DNA of 64,000 nt, from assembly GCF_000243275.1 (NCBI RefSeq), contig NZ_CM001437.1, positions 1,585,100-1,649,099 of the forward strand, read 5' to 3'. Numbering within the stretch: position 1 is the first letter of the stretch; the number at the start of each line of letters is the position of its first letter. Shown here in pieces: positions 44,171 through 54,400 of this stretch. The position numbers and the translations under genes were made by a program. The stretch is from Myroides odoratus DSM 2801 (GTDB lineage: Bacteria > Bacteroidota > Bacteroidia > Flavobacteriales > Flavobacteriaceae). A model generated the notes under the pieces. That model was not told where the DNA came from. It made no database searches and saw only the letters and a list, made by a program, of their open reading frames with translations.

Positions 44171-44488
44171 ATGACAAAATTTGAAACGTTAATTCAATCG
44201 GATCAATTTGTGCTGGTTGACTTTTTTGCTACTTGGTGTGGTCCTTGTAAAATGCAAGACCCCGTATTAGAAGACGTAAAAGCCCAACTACAAGATGAGA
44301 TTACAATTATCAAAATTGACGTAGATAAAAATCAAGCGCTAACGGCGCAATACAGTACCCAATACAACATGAGAGGCGTGCCAACGTTACTATTGTTTCG
44401 AGCAGGCAAACTCTTATGGAAACAATCAGGCTATACGGATAAACAAACCTTGTTGCATTATTTTAACGAGTATAAAAACAAGTACTAA
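44171..44488 (+). CDS. Thioredoxin
   Basis: 105 residues from MTKFETLIQ at 44171. Active site FATWCGPCKM (about 24-33), cis-Pro in GVPTLLLF. Likely reduces persulfides or recycles the sulfur-handling neighbours. A frame open from 44081 overlaps the dioxygenase gene and adds an unrelated N-terminus, so it is not used. Last gene of the island; terminator follows. Confidence 0.94.
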   Translation: MTKFETLIQSDQFVLVDFFATWCGPCKMQDPVLEDVKAQLQDEITIIKIDVDKNQALTAQYSTQYNMRGVPTLLLFRAGKLLWKQSGYTDKQTLLHYFNEYKNKY

Positions 44489-44523
44489 TCCGTTTATCCT
44501 TGTTTTTCTGAATAAAATCATTG

Positions 44524-44553
44524 AGCACTTAGCTAACGCTAAGTGCTTTTTTT
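44524..44553 (+). terminator. Terminator of the sulfur island
   Basis: AGCACTTAGC/GCTAAGTGCT, loop TAAC, then seven T. Confidence 0.88.
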
Positions 44554-44696
44554 ATATCCAGTTCATCTACCTAAAAACCTAAATATTTGTTAAGGAGTAA
44601 CAAAAAAATCAAAACAACTACTAATCTTTAACGATTGGTATGACAGATATCAAGCCAACTAATATTTACAACCCAAATTATTATAAAACAATTTAA

Positions 44697-47432
44697 ATGA
44701 AAAGAATTTTTTACACGCTTGTACTAGCTAGTGCAATTGGGTTTACCAATTTCTCTGTAGCCCAACAAAAGAGTAAAGCCGCTTTTGTAAAACAAGTGGA
44801 GGACATTAAAGAATACAAACTGAGCAATGGTCTTCAGGTTTTATTACTTCCCGATGCTTCCCAAAACAATTTAGTTGTAAACATTGTTTACAAAGTAGGT
44901 TCCAAACACGAAGGATATGGTGAAAAAGGGATGGCTCACTTATTAGAGCACATGCTTTTCAAAAGCACTAAAAACCTAGGAGACATCAAGAAAATGCTTT
45001 CTGATAAAGGAGGAGCTGCCAATGGTACAACGTACTACGACAGAACGAATTACTATGAAGTATTCCCTTCAACAGATGAAAACTTATCTTGGGCTTTAGA
45101 AATGGAAGCGGATCGTATGATCAATGCTACCCTTTTACAAGAAGATTTAGATAAAGAATTTTCAGTTGTACGCAATGAGTTTGAGATTGGAGAAAACGAT
45201 CCAACAAGCGTATTAATGGAACGCACAATCAATACAGCTTATTTATGGCATAACTACGGTCTAAGTACAATTGGATCAAAAGAAGATATTGAACGCGTAA
45301 AAACACCTCAACTACGCAGATTTTACGAGAAATACTACCAACCAGACAATGCTGTTTTAGTCGTAGCAGGTAAATTTGATAAAGCCAAAGCAATTGGATT
45401 TATTGAACAATACTTCTCTGTTATTCCTAAGCCTACTCGTGTATTAGATGAAATCTTAACGGTAGAACCCGCTCAAGACGGAGAAAAATACATTGAAGTA
45501 AAACGCAATGGGGATAGCAAGCACATCCAAATGGCTTATCACACTGCATCTTATGCAGATAAAGATTTTGCTGCCTTAGAAGCCTTAGAACACATTTTGA
45601 ACAACGATCCATCGGGGTATTTACACCAAGCCTTAGTGGAAACGCAAAAAGTATCTTCACTTTGGGCCTATAGTCCAACAGTAAGAGATGCCAGTTTTAT
45701 GCTATTCAACTTCGATGTACCAAATGATAAAGACCAAGTAAAAACACTAGCTGAAATTAAAGCAGAAGTAGCAAAAATTGGCGATATCAACTATACACAA
45801 GAAGATCTTGATCGTGCGAAAACAAGCCTTTTAAAGGATATTGAATCACTACAAAACAATACCATTGGTACCGCAATCAACTTAACGGAGATTATCGGTT
45901 CAGGAGATTATCGCCTAGGGTATTTACACCGTGATAATGTTGAAAACTTAACGTTAGAAGACATTAAGCGCGTAGCGAAAAAATACTTTAAAGACAACAA
46001 CCGTACGGTAGGTTTATTTATCCCAACCAAAGACGAAGTAAGAGTAAAACCAACTGAATTCTTAAATACAGATATCAATGCCTTAGTAAAGGATTACGAG
46101 GGGAAAGAAAAATCGCACGACATTAGAGAGTTTGCTCCTACCATCGCTAATTTAGAGCAGAATTATACTTCTGGTCAATTGAGCAATGGAATGAAATACG
46201 GTATTATTGACAAGGATTTGAAAGGAGAAAAAGTGAATATCTCTATTTCAATTCCAGTTGGAAATCAAAAAGATTTACACAACAAACAATACATCGGGTC
46301 ACTTGCTGCATCTATGTTGACTGCAGGAACAAAAACCTTATCAAAACAAGAAATTAAAGACAAGTTAGACTTATTGAAATCAAGTATTTCGATTCGTTTT
46401 GCTGGACAAAACATTATGATTTCTGTTTCGTCTTACCGCAATACAATCAAAGAAACAATGGATATCTTAAATGATGTATTGAAGAATCCGGTATTCCCAG
46501 AAAGTGAATTGACGAAAATAAAATTAGAATACACAACGTACTTAGAAGGAAACTTAAATGATCCTCAGACTGTTGCTTTCAATAAATTGTCAAAAATGAC
46601 ATCAAATGAAGCGAAGGGAAGTATTTTCTATTCGTCTTCTACACAAGAAGATATTGATGGTTTCAAAGCGGTTACTATTCCAGAAATTAAAGATTTCTAT
46701 AGTAAATTCTTTGGTGCTAATAATGGAGTTGCTACTGTAATCGGTATCCAAGATCAAGCGGAAGCGAAAGGATTATTAGAATCTGTTTTAGGAAAATGGA
46801 ACAACCAAGCAAAATTTGAAAGAGCTTATCCTACGTTCTTTGCTACAAAACAAGGGAAAGAAATTATCCAAACACCGGACAAAGAAAATGCGGCTGCAGT
46901 GGGTAGTTTAAACTTCCAAATGAACAGAACAAACCCTGATTATGCAGCATTAACGTTTGCTAATGAAGTAATGGGTGGAGGATTCATGACAGCTCGTATT
47001 CCACAGCGTCTACGCGAAAAAGAAGGAATTAGCTATGGTGCTGGTACTTCTTTGTCTATTCCTTATGATGTGAAAAACGACAATTCAAGCTGGATGATTT
47101 ATGCGTTCTTAAATCCGACTAAACGCGCGGAAGTAGAAACAGCAATCAACGATGAGTTTGCTAAATTAGTTGCCAATGGAATTACAGAGGACGAATTAAA
47201 AGCAAACAAAACAAGCTGGAAAAACTCAAGACAAACGAATTTAGGTAGTGACAATTACTTGCTGACTTTATCGAATATGCGTTTGATGTATGACACACCA
47301 TTCAGCGATTTCGACAAGTTAAATGCTGAAATTGACAAGTTAACCGTAAAACAAGTGAATGCTGCAATTAAGAAATACTTGCAACCTTCAAAATTCACAA
47401 CCATTTACGTGGGTGATTTTACTAAAAAATAA
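44697..47432 (+). CDS. M16 family zinc peptidase
   Basis: 911 residues with signal peptide ending FSVAQ. Two homologous halves: the first has the inverted zinc motif HLLEH (H81, E84, H85) and a downstream glutamate in VVRNEFEIGE; the second has lost it but keeps the structural AARIPQRLREKEGISYGAG-type region. This is the clamshell layout of pitrilysin-like peptidases. It probably degrades peptides in the periplasm. Single gene with its own terminator. Confidence 0.92.
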   Translation: MKRIFYTLVLASAIGFTNFSVAQQKSKAAFVKQVEDIKEYKLSNGLQVLLLPDASQNNLVVNIVYKVGSKHEGYGEKGMAHLLEHMLFKSTKNLGDIKKMLSDKGGAANGTTYYDRTNYYEVFPSTDENLSWALEMEADRMINATLLQEDLDKEFSVVRNEFEIGENDPTSVLMERTINTAYLWHNYGLSTIGSKEDIERVKTPQLRRFYEKYYQPDNAVLVVAGKFDKAKAIGFIEQYFSVIPKPTRVLDEILTVEPAQDGEKYIEVKRNGDSKHIQMAYHTASYADKDFAALEALEHILNNDPSGYLHQALVETQKVSSLWAYSPTVRDASFMLFNFDVPNDKDQVKTLAEIKAEVAKIGDINYTQEDLDRAKTSLLKDIESLQNNTIGTAINLTEIIGSGDYRLGYLHRDNVENLTLEDIKRVAKKYFKDNNRTVGLFIPTKDEVRVKPTEFLNTDINALVKDYEGKEKSHDIREFAPTIANLEQNYTSGQLSNGMKYGIIDKDLKGEKVNISISIPVGNQKDLHNKQYIGSLAASMLTAGTKTLSKQEIKDKLDLLKSSISIRFAGQNIMISVSSYRNTIKETMDILNDVLKNPVFPESELTKIKLEYTTYLEGNLNDPQTVAFNKLSKMTSNEAKGSIFYSSSTQEDIDGFKAVTIPEIKDFYSKFFGANNGVATVIGIQDQAEAKGLLESVLGKWNNQAKFERAYPTFFATKQGKEIIQTPDKENAAAVGSLNFQMNRTNPDYAALTFANEVMGGGFMTARIPQRLREKEGISYGAGTSLSIPYDVKNDNSSWMIYAFLNPTKRAEVETAINDEFAKLVANGITEDELKANKTSWKNSRQTNLGSDNYLLTLSNMRLMYDTPFSDFDKLNAEIDKLTVKQVNAAIKKYLQPSKFTTIYVGDFTKK

Positions 47433-47440
47433 ATCCATAA

Positions 47441-47472
47441 AAAAAACCTCTTGAAGTTCAAGAGGTTTTTTT
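47441..47472. terminator. Bidirectional terminator
   Basis: CCTCTTGA-AGT-TCAAGAGG flanked by A6 and T8, between the convergent M16 and lipoprotein genes. Confidence 0.85.
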
Positions 47473-47495
47473 TATCCTTTTTATTCTTGCTTTTT

Positions 47496-48311
47496 TTAGC
47501 AGCTAAAATCTACGCTAGACATTCCGGCTAAATAGAGGATGTGTTTGGCTCCTTTTGAAAGGTACACTTCCATTTGCTTTTGTTCATAATGCTCCGAAGT
47601 ATCAAAAATAAAGTCCAAATTTCCATCCCCATCTAAATCACCAACAAACAACAATTGAACGAAGGTGTCATTGAAACTTGGAATATCGAGTACTAATTGT
47701 TCTCCACTTCCGTCAACACTTACATACAACTTGTAGTTGTCAAACTTTTTATAGGTCTTTTCCACCTCTGAATCATCCGTATAGACATACGAGTCCACTT
47801 GTTTACCTTCGGCTCTTAAAACGTACGTTTTGCCCTTAAAAACATAGGTTTGAGGTTCGTCCGGCCAAAGTGGTGTTTTTGATATCGCTAACGACTCCTT
47901 TTTCCCTTTCAAAATAGCTTTGGTGTCACTGAAAAAGAATAGTGATTCTAGTTCTTCATCTAGTGGAAAAACACCAATTGCATCTGATTCTGTACATTCA
48001 TTTTTCATTTCAAGCCTTTCATACTTGATGCGTTGAACTTTAAATTGTCCCCCCTCCACTAACAGAGCCAACCAAGAGTCATTCATCTGTTTCACTTCTT
48101 CTTCGTGAAAATCCTTGTCGTAATACATCGGCAATAAAAGGTCGATTACCTTTTTCTCCTCTTTCTCTACTATGGTTTTTGTCACAGGAGCTTCCGCTTC
48201 TTCTACCTTGACCTGTTCTACTGCTTCCGTTGGTTTTTCAACGGTTTTTTGTTCAGTGTCTTTACACGCCCATAAAGCGAATAGAGACAACATTACGATT
48301 GCTTTTTTCAT
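47496..48311 (-). CDS. Hypothetical lipoprotein with FG-GAP-like calcium motif
   Basis: 271 residues. Lipobox ALWACKDT (C16), a Glu/Lys/Val-rich spacer (20-55), then a mixed domain ending with GDLDGDGNLDFIFD, the DxDxDG loop typical of FG-GAP/VCBS-type calcium sites, and a terminal Cys. Anchored in a membrane facing the periplasm or surface. Function unknown. 86 bases downstream of lepA but separated by a terminator. Confidence 0.65.
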   Translation of the reverse strand: MKKAIVMLSLFALWACKDTEQKTVEKPTEAVEQVKVEEAEAPVTKTIVEKEEKKVIDLLLPMYYDKDFHEEEVKQMNDSWLALLVEGGQFKVQRIKYERLEMKNECTESDAIGVFPLDEELESLFFFSDTKAILKGKKESLAISKTPLWPDEPQTYVFKGKTYVLRAEGKQVDSYVYTDDSEVEKTYKKFDNYKLYVSVDGSGEQLVLDIPSFNDTFVQLLFVGDLDGDGNLDFIFDTSEHYEQKQMEVYLSKGAKHILYLAGMSSVDFSC

Positions 48312-48343
48312 AGCTTTTTATCGATGGTTCACTTATTTAATAC

Positions 48344-48377
48344 AAAAAAAAGACTATCCCAAAATGAGATAGTCTTT
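48344..48377 (-). terminator. Terminator of lepA
   Basis: AAAGACTATC/GATAGTCTTT with a T-run on the minus strand, 20 bases past lepA. Confidence 0.85.
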
Positions 48378-48397
48378 ATGTCGAACGAATAATCGTT

Positions 48398-50194
48398 TTA
48401 GTCGTTTAATTTTAATACAGCCATAAAAGCCTCTTGCGGAATTTCAACGTTACCTACTTGACGCATACGTTTCTTTCCTGCTTTTTGTTTTTCTAGTAAT
48501 TTACGTTTACGAGAAATATCCCCTCCATAACATTTTGCTGTAACGTCTTTACGCAACGCTTTTACTGTTTCACGTGCGATAACTTTTACACCAATTGCCG
48601 CCTGAATCGGAATATCAAACTGTTGACGTGGGATTAATTCTTTTAATTTCTCACACATTTTCTTTCCAATGTGATATGCATTATCCGCGTGCATTAAAGC
48701 AGAAAGTGCATCCACTACGTTTGCATTCAACATCACGTCTACTTTTACCAAGTTTGACGTACGCATTCCAATTGGCGAATAGTCAAAAGAAGCATATCCT
48801 TTCGAAACTGTTTTCAAACGGTCATAGAAATCAAATACAATCTCCGCCAATGGCATATCAAACATCAACTCTACACGGTCTTCTGTTAAATATGTTTGGT
48901 TGGTGATGATTCCGCGTTTCTCAATACACAAACTCATTACTGGACCAACGAAGTCCGCTTTTGTAATGATTGTTGCTTTGATATAAGGCTCTTCTACTCG
49001 TTCTAATTTTGATGGTTCTGGTAAATCCGAAGGGTTATTTACAACAATTGGTGTTTCTGGGTTCTTCTTCGTATACGCTAAATACGATACGTTGGGAACC
49101 GTTGTAATCACCGTCATATTGAACTCACGCTCTAAACGCTCTTGGATAATCTCCATGTGCAACATTCCTAAGAATCCACAACGGAAACCAAACCCTAAAG
49201 CAGCAGAACTCTCAGCCGCAAAAACCAAAGAAGCATCGTTCAATTGCAATTTCTCCATTGAGTTACGCAATTCTTCGTAATCCTCTGTATCTACCGGATA
49301 AATCCCCGCGAATACCATTGGTTTTACGTTTTCGAATCCTTCAATCATGTTTTGTGTTGGCACCTTCGCATCCGTCAGTGTATCCCCAACTTTTACTTCT
49401 TTAGCTTCTTTAATACCCGAAATTAAATACCCTACGTCTCCACTTGAGATTTCTTGTTTAGGTACTTGATTTAATTTCAACGTACCAATTTCATCCGCAA
49501 AGTATTCTTTACCAGTAGCCATAAATTTAATTTTCTGACCCTTTGTAATTTTTCCATTAATAACACGGAAGATTACTTCAATCCCTCTAAATGGATTGTA
49601 TACTGAATCGAAAATTAAGGCTTGTAAAGGTTCCTCTACATTTCCTTTTGGCGCAGGAACTCTTTCGATAATTGCTGCTAATATTTCTTCAACTCCCAAT
49701 CCTGTTTTACCAGAAGCAGGGATAATTTCTTCGTAATCACAACCTAATAGGTTTACAATATCGTCGCTTACTTCTTCAGGGTTTGCACTTGGTAAGTCAA
49801 TTTTATTTAATACTGGAATAATCGTTAAATCATTCTCTAAAGCTAAATAAAGATTTGAAATTGTTTGTGCCTGAATACTTTGAGCCGCATCAACAATTAA
49901 TAACGCACCTTCACAAGCCGCAATAGATCTAGAAACTTCGTAAGAGAAATCTACGTGTCCTGGTGTGTCAATTAAGTTCAATATATATTTTTCGCCTTTG
50001 TATACGTACTCCATTTGGATGGCATGAGATTTAATTGTAATCCCTCTTTCACGCTCCAAATCCATACTGTCCAAAAGCTGATTTTGTTGCTCACGTGCAG
50101 TTACCGTTTGTGTAGCATCTAACAAACGATCTGCTAACGTACTCTTACCATGGTCAATGTGAGCAATAATACAAAAGTTTCTAATGTTCTTCAT
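48398..50194 (-). CDS. lepA: Translation elongation factor 4 (LepA)
   Basis: 598 residues from the Met at 50194 ([19 protein letters not shown]), the family's usual start; an ATG five codons upstream is possible. GTPase motifs [16 protein letters not shown] and LNKID, the LepA C-terminal domain with [25 protein letters not shown] (core [14 protein letters not shown]) and the [22 protein letters not shown] tail (core [17 protein letters not shown]). Back-translocates or remodels stalled ribosomes. A minus-strand -7 box TATATTTG lies at 50331-50324. Confidence 0.96.
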   Translation of the reverse strand: MKNIRNFCIIAHIDHGKSTLADRLLDATQTVTAREQQNQLLDSMDLERERGITIKSHAIQMEYVYKGEKYILNLIDTPGHVDFSYEVSRSIAACEGALLIVDAAQSIQAQTISNLYLALENDLTIIPVLNKIDLPSANPEEVSDDIVNLLGCDYEEIIPASGKTGLGVEEILAAIIERVPAPKGNVEEPLQALIFDSVYNPFRGIEVIFRVINGKITKGQKIKFMATGKEYFADEIGTLKLNQVPKQEISSGDVGYLISGIKEAKEVKVGDTLTDAKVPTQNMIEGFENVKPMVFAGIYPVDTEDYEELRNSMEKLQLNDASLVFAAESSAALGFGFRCGFLGMLHMEIIQERLEREFNMTVITTVPNVSYLAYTKKNPETPIVVNNPSDLPEPSKLERVEEPYIKATIITKADFVGPVMSLCIEKRGIITNQTYLTEDRVELMFDMPLAEIVFDFYDRLKTVSKGYASFDYSPIGMRTSNLVKVDVMLNANVVDALSALMHADNAYHIGKKMCEKLKELIPRQQFDIPIQAAIGVKVIARETVKALRKDVTAKCYGGDISRKRKLLEKQKAGKKRMRQVGNVEIPQEAFMAVLKLND

Positions 50195-50209
50195 CTTGGT
50201 TATATCCAT

Positions 50210-50533
50210 TATTATAAGATCAATAAAGTAAAAAAGTCAGAAGAAATAGGACTTCTTAACCCCCTGATCTAAGTTGTAAGGCTTTCGTTTTATTTCAATT
50301 ACAAACAATACACCTATATTTTGCAAATATACTTTAAAGTTTGAATTTTTTGACGTGATATTCACTTTTAATCACGAGAAATTATACGTTTTTTTTGCCA
50401 TTTGTACTATCCATGCAACGAATCCCCTTCTCAGCTTCCAAAATTCTCTTTGATCTTGCGACAATAATCCCGCTCGTTCATTCGTTTACTTTAAAGTTTT
50501 TACGTAATTTAGAGTACAAAAATTTACGCTAAC
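50210..50533. other. Intergenic region between divergent lepA and beta-propeller genes
   Basis: 324 bases, no gene seen. It holds the putative lepA -7 box (50324-50331, minus) within a near-palindrome TATATTTTGCAAATATA. Nothing else I can name. Confidence 0.45.
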
Positions 50534-51415
50534 ATGAAAAAATATTTCCCTGCCCTTTTATTCGTCTTTTCTTCTTTTGTAAGCTGTAGTCAAAAGAGTG
50601 ATCTTGTTCAAGATTTCGCAATACTTCCGCCTTATTTAAAAGAAGTTTCAGGCATGTCTTATGATGCGCAATCCCATTCTTTTTGGGTACTTCAAGACAG
50701 TGGAAACAAAAGCGAATTATATCAGATTGATTCCTTAGGTCATGTAATGCATACCCTGAAAGTGAAAAATCAAAAAAACAACGATTGGGAAGAATTGGCT
50801 TCTGATCCGGCAGGTAATTTATACATTGGTGATTTTGGCAATAACAAAAACACCCGTAAAAACTTACAGATCATCAAAATCAACAAAGATCAACTTCAAA
50901 ACGAGGAAACAGAGGCAGCTTATGTGATCACCTTTGACTATCCAGAGCAAAAAGAATTTCCGCCTAAAACAACGGAACTTTTCTACGATGCTGAAGCTTT
51001 CTTTTTCTATGATGATCACTTTTATCTCTTTACTAAAAATCGAAGTAAAGCATTTGACGGTACTTCCTTGGTTTATAAAATTCCTAATGTAGCAGGACAT
51101 CATCAAGCGGAATACGTACAGACCTTTAGAGGTTGTAATGTGTATAAACATTGTGCTATTACAGGAGCTGCAATTAGCCCTGATCAAAAGACATTTGTGT
51201 TATTATCACATACCAAACTTTGGGTGATTGACAACTTCAATCCCAATGCTATTTTGGATGGTAAAATCGAAGAGCACAAATTACACCATGATACACAAAA
51301 AGAAGCTGTCACCTTTGGAGATGACAGCACGTTATATATTTCAGATGAAGTAAAAAAGAAATCGGGTGGTAAGATTTACAAGTTAGACTTGAATCAATTA
51401 AAACCCAAATCCTAG
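50534..51415 (+). CDS. Beta-propeller-like lipoprotein
   Basis: 293 residues. Lipobox SFVSCSQKS, then repeated beta-sheet blades with Trp/Asp-rich turns (SFWVLQDSGNKSELYQID, NLYIGDFGNNKNTRKNLQI, FYLFTKNRS, TLYISDE). This resembles six- or seven-bladed propeller lipoproteins of Bacteroidota of unknown role. No catalytic motif recognised. Its last 18 bases overlap the 3' end of the opposite gene, so the two converge tail to tail. Confidence 0.65.
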   Translation: MKKYFPALLFVFSSFVSCSQKSDLVQDFAILPPYLKEVSGMSYDAQSHSFWVLQDSGNKSELYQIDSLGHVMHTLKVKNQKNNDWEELASDPAGNLYIGDFGNNKNTRKNLQIIKINKDQLQNEETEAAYVITFDYPEQKEFPPKTTELFYDAEAFFFYDDHFYLFTKNRSKAFDGTSLVYKIPNVAGHHQAEYVQTFRGCNVYKHCAITGAAISPDQKTFVLLSHTKLWVIDNFNPNAILDGKIEEHKLHHDTQKEAVTFGDDSTLYISDEVKKKSGGKIYKLDLNQLKPKS

Positions 51416-54400
51416 GCCAAAGACAAATCGGCCTCCATCTTTACTGTAAAAATACGAGCAATGTAGTGTTGCTTGTTCAATTGCATTTACCCATAATCCT
51501 GCTCCGTATGCATTGTGCCATTTGGAAGAACTTTCTTCTGGTGTCCACACGCGTCCATAATCGAAACCAGCATATAGACCATAAGACATTGGAATAAATC
51601 CAGCTGTGAACTGCCCTGCATTAAAACGCAAATCCGTCGTTTGTACAAATGATGTTTTTCCAGTAAAACGCTCGGGTCTAAATCCTCTTAAATTCGTGTT
51701 TCCACCAATCGTAGCTCCGTGGTAGAAGTCGTAATTGGAATTCAATCGCGTTTGATACGTAAAATTCGTCGCCAAGATTAAACGCTCACTGCGCTCTAAA
51801 TAATGAGCAAAACTTACTTTTGCATCTAAGAACGGGAAGTTTTGCTTGCTATCTTCTAAATTCGTTCTCCAACCCACTGTGGTATGGAAAGCAAATCCTT
51901 TGGTTGGATTTGCAACGTTGTTGTACTGTTGGAAATCATAGGTTGCCTGAATGGTTCCGTATTGTTGGAAGTCAAAAACCTTTTGATCCACTAAATCTGG
52001 ACTACTCGTAATAAAGCGATTGGCTTTTTCTTGCACCTTCATCGCTTTATACTCTACATTGAATTCAAACGAATCTCCATTTTTTCCTTGAAACTTATAT
52101 CCTGGTGCTATTGCATAACTTTGGATTCTCACTCGCTTATATTCATCCCCCATTTCTTCGTCAAAATAATGCGTTTCGTTTCCTATACCGTAGTAATTCA
52201 CAGCGAAATTCGGACTCGTCGCTTTTGCGTTTAAAGTGAATCCCCAGTTATTTGTTGCATTCGGAAAATGCCCAGCATATTCTGCTTCTACTCCTTTGGT
52301 ATTAAACGAATAGAACCCTTTAATTGTGTGCTTAGCCGCATAAGGGTCTTGAACGAAAGTAGAACGTTTAGACGAATATAAAAAGCCTAACTTCACCCCA
52401 TCTTCTGGGTTATAACCAACATTAGGCAACAACATATTCACCGTTAAAGGCAGTTTCTCGTAATTGAAATTATTTAAATCATAGCGGTTGGTAAAATAGT
52501 GTTTCGTTTTTTCACCTACCTGCGTTAATTCATTTTGTTTATCTGCGTAATCGTAAACAACCACTTTTTTACTGTTTTCGATTTGGAAGGTATCTTTGTT
52601 TTTTCCTCCAATTAAACGCAGCTTAATTTTTGCTTTTTCACTTCCTTGCACCAGGAAAGTATCTTCGTCATTCAATCCATAAATCCAAATTTCCTTCGTT
52701 TCCTTCGGATCATACGTTTTTTCAAATACCGTTTCTTGCCCTGACTTTTTATCTCTTAGTTGAACCAAATGTACCGTCCCATCTTGGTTGCGATTCACAA
52801 TAAACGTATCTTTTTTATCTGTCCCGGATAACATCACATACTTGCGCAATTCGCGGTAATACTTTGGCACAAAATCCGCTATCTTCTTCTTGCGTTCTTT
52901 CAACACATATTTTATGTGTTCCACATCTTCTCCTTGCACTTCTTTAGGCAATTTCGCAAAGATTGCTTCAATACTTTCATCATCTAAATCCTGAACGATG
53001 GATGTCGCTTGAGTAACCCAATCTTCTTCTGTTGTTGATTTCAACAAGTATTGATCCAACGGAAATGCCGTATGGTTAATCCAACGGGGATGCGCAAAAT
53101 CTGTGGTATAATTTTGCATGTGACGCAACATCGGCAATTTTTTAATTAACGATAACAACGCCCCGTCGATTTTAGCAAATGCTTGATCTCGATCTCTTGG
53201 TACAGGACGGTAAATCACTTTATCCCCTTCTTTGAACTCGGACCATCTCCACTGATCTCCATGTCGATCCCAATCACCAATCAACATATCAAAAATTCGA
53301 GCACGCAAATACATGGGTTCATCTATCGCATATTTCTCATCTTTTCTCAAATTGGCAATCACATCCGTTGTACTGATAATCTTCGCTGCATTTCCAAAAC
53401 TCTCTTCTTCATGCCCTTCACTTGGACGCTCCTCAATCATATATAATTCATCTCCATATTTTCCATTAAAAGCACCAAGCGCTTGTTGCTTAGGAATGTA
53501 ATAAAGCTCTGGATTGGTGTGATAAATACCCACTTTAGAGGATAAATCACCAATAATAAAAGGTGTATAAGGATGTGCTGTGGTATAAAAATCATAGATA
53601 AAACCTTCTGCCCACGTATCATCAAACGAATCCATCACATAATTATCTCGAAATACGGCTGTCTGCAAAAAGCGAGACACACTTTTTCGCACACCACGCA
53701 TGACATACTGTGTGCCGTTTTTATCTTCTAAGCGCAGGGATAGCGACTGATTTCCTCCTCCTGAGATTAATGGTTTTAAACCGCCTTTAAGCGAATCTAA
53801 ATTTCCAATTGGCGCAAGAATCGGTTGCCCATAAGTTGAACGATAGTGATCTCCCCACAGAAAACGATAAAAACCGCTTTTGTTTGTCCATTTTTCTGGA
53901 TAAACACTAGTTACTTTTGCCTCCATTGTCGGTGCGCCAAAAGAAGAAATTACTTCTTGCTCTGGTTGAAAAATTTGTTGTTCCCAAATCGGTTTGTGCT
54001 GTCCATTTTCGAAAGCATAAAAACGGACAACTGCACTTTTATCCACGCCTATTTCCAAAGCAGCATAACCTAATTGTCCTGCAGAAAAACTCCCTTTTTC
54101 AATCGCCCTAGCTGGAGATAAATCACCTAAAGCCCCACTAACAATTTGCTTCACCCCTTCTTTTTCATGGTATTGCATATTGCGTTCATGCCCCGAAACG
54201 AGTACAACATTGTTATACATTTGCGCCATTGTTTGCAGGCGTTTGTTCAAGGCATTGTACTTTTTACTTTGTAAATCTTGGGTATTAATTCCCGAAACAG
54301 CGCGCGTATAATTAATCAAGGAACCTAAAACAGGCAAAGGAATCTTCTTCTCAAAAGGATACAAATGATCCTGTAAAGAGAAATATCCTCCGTGATTTCC

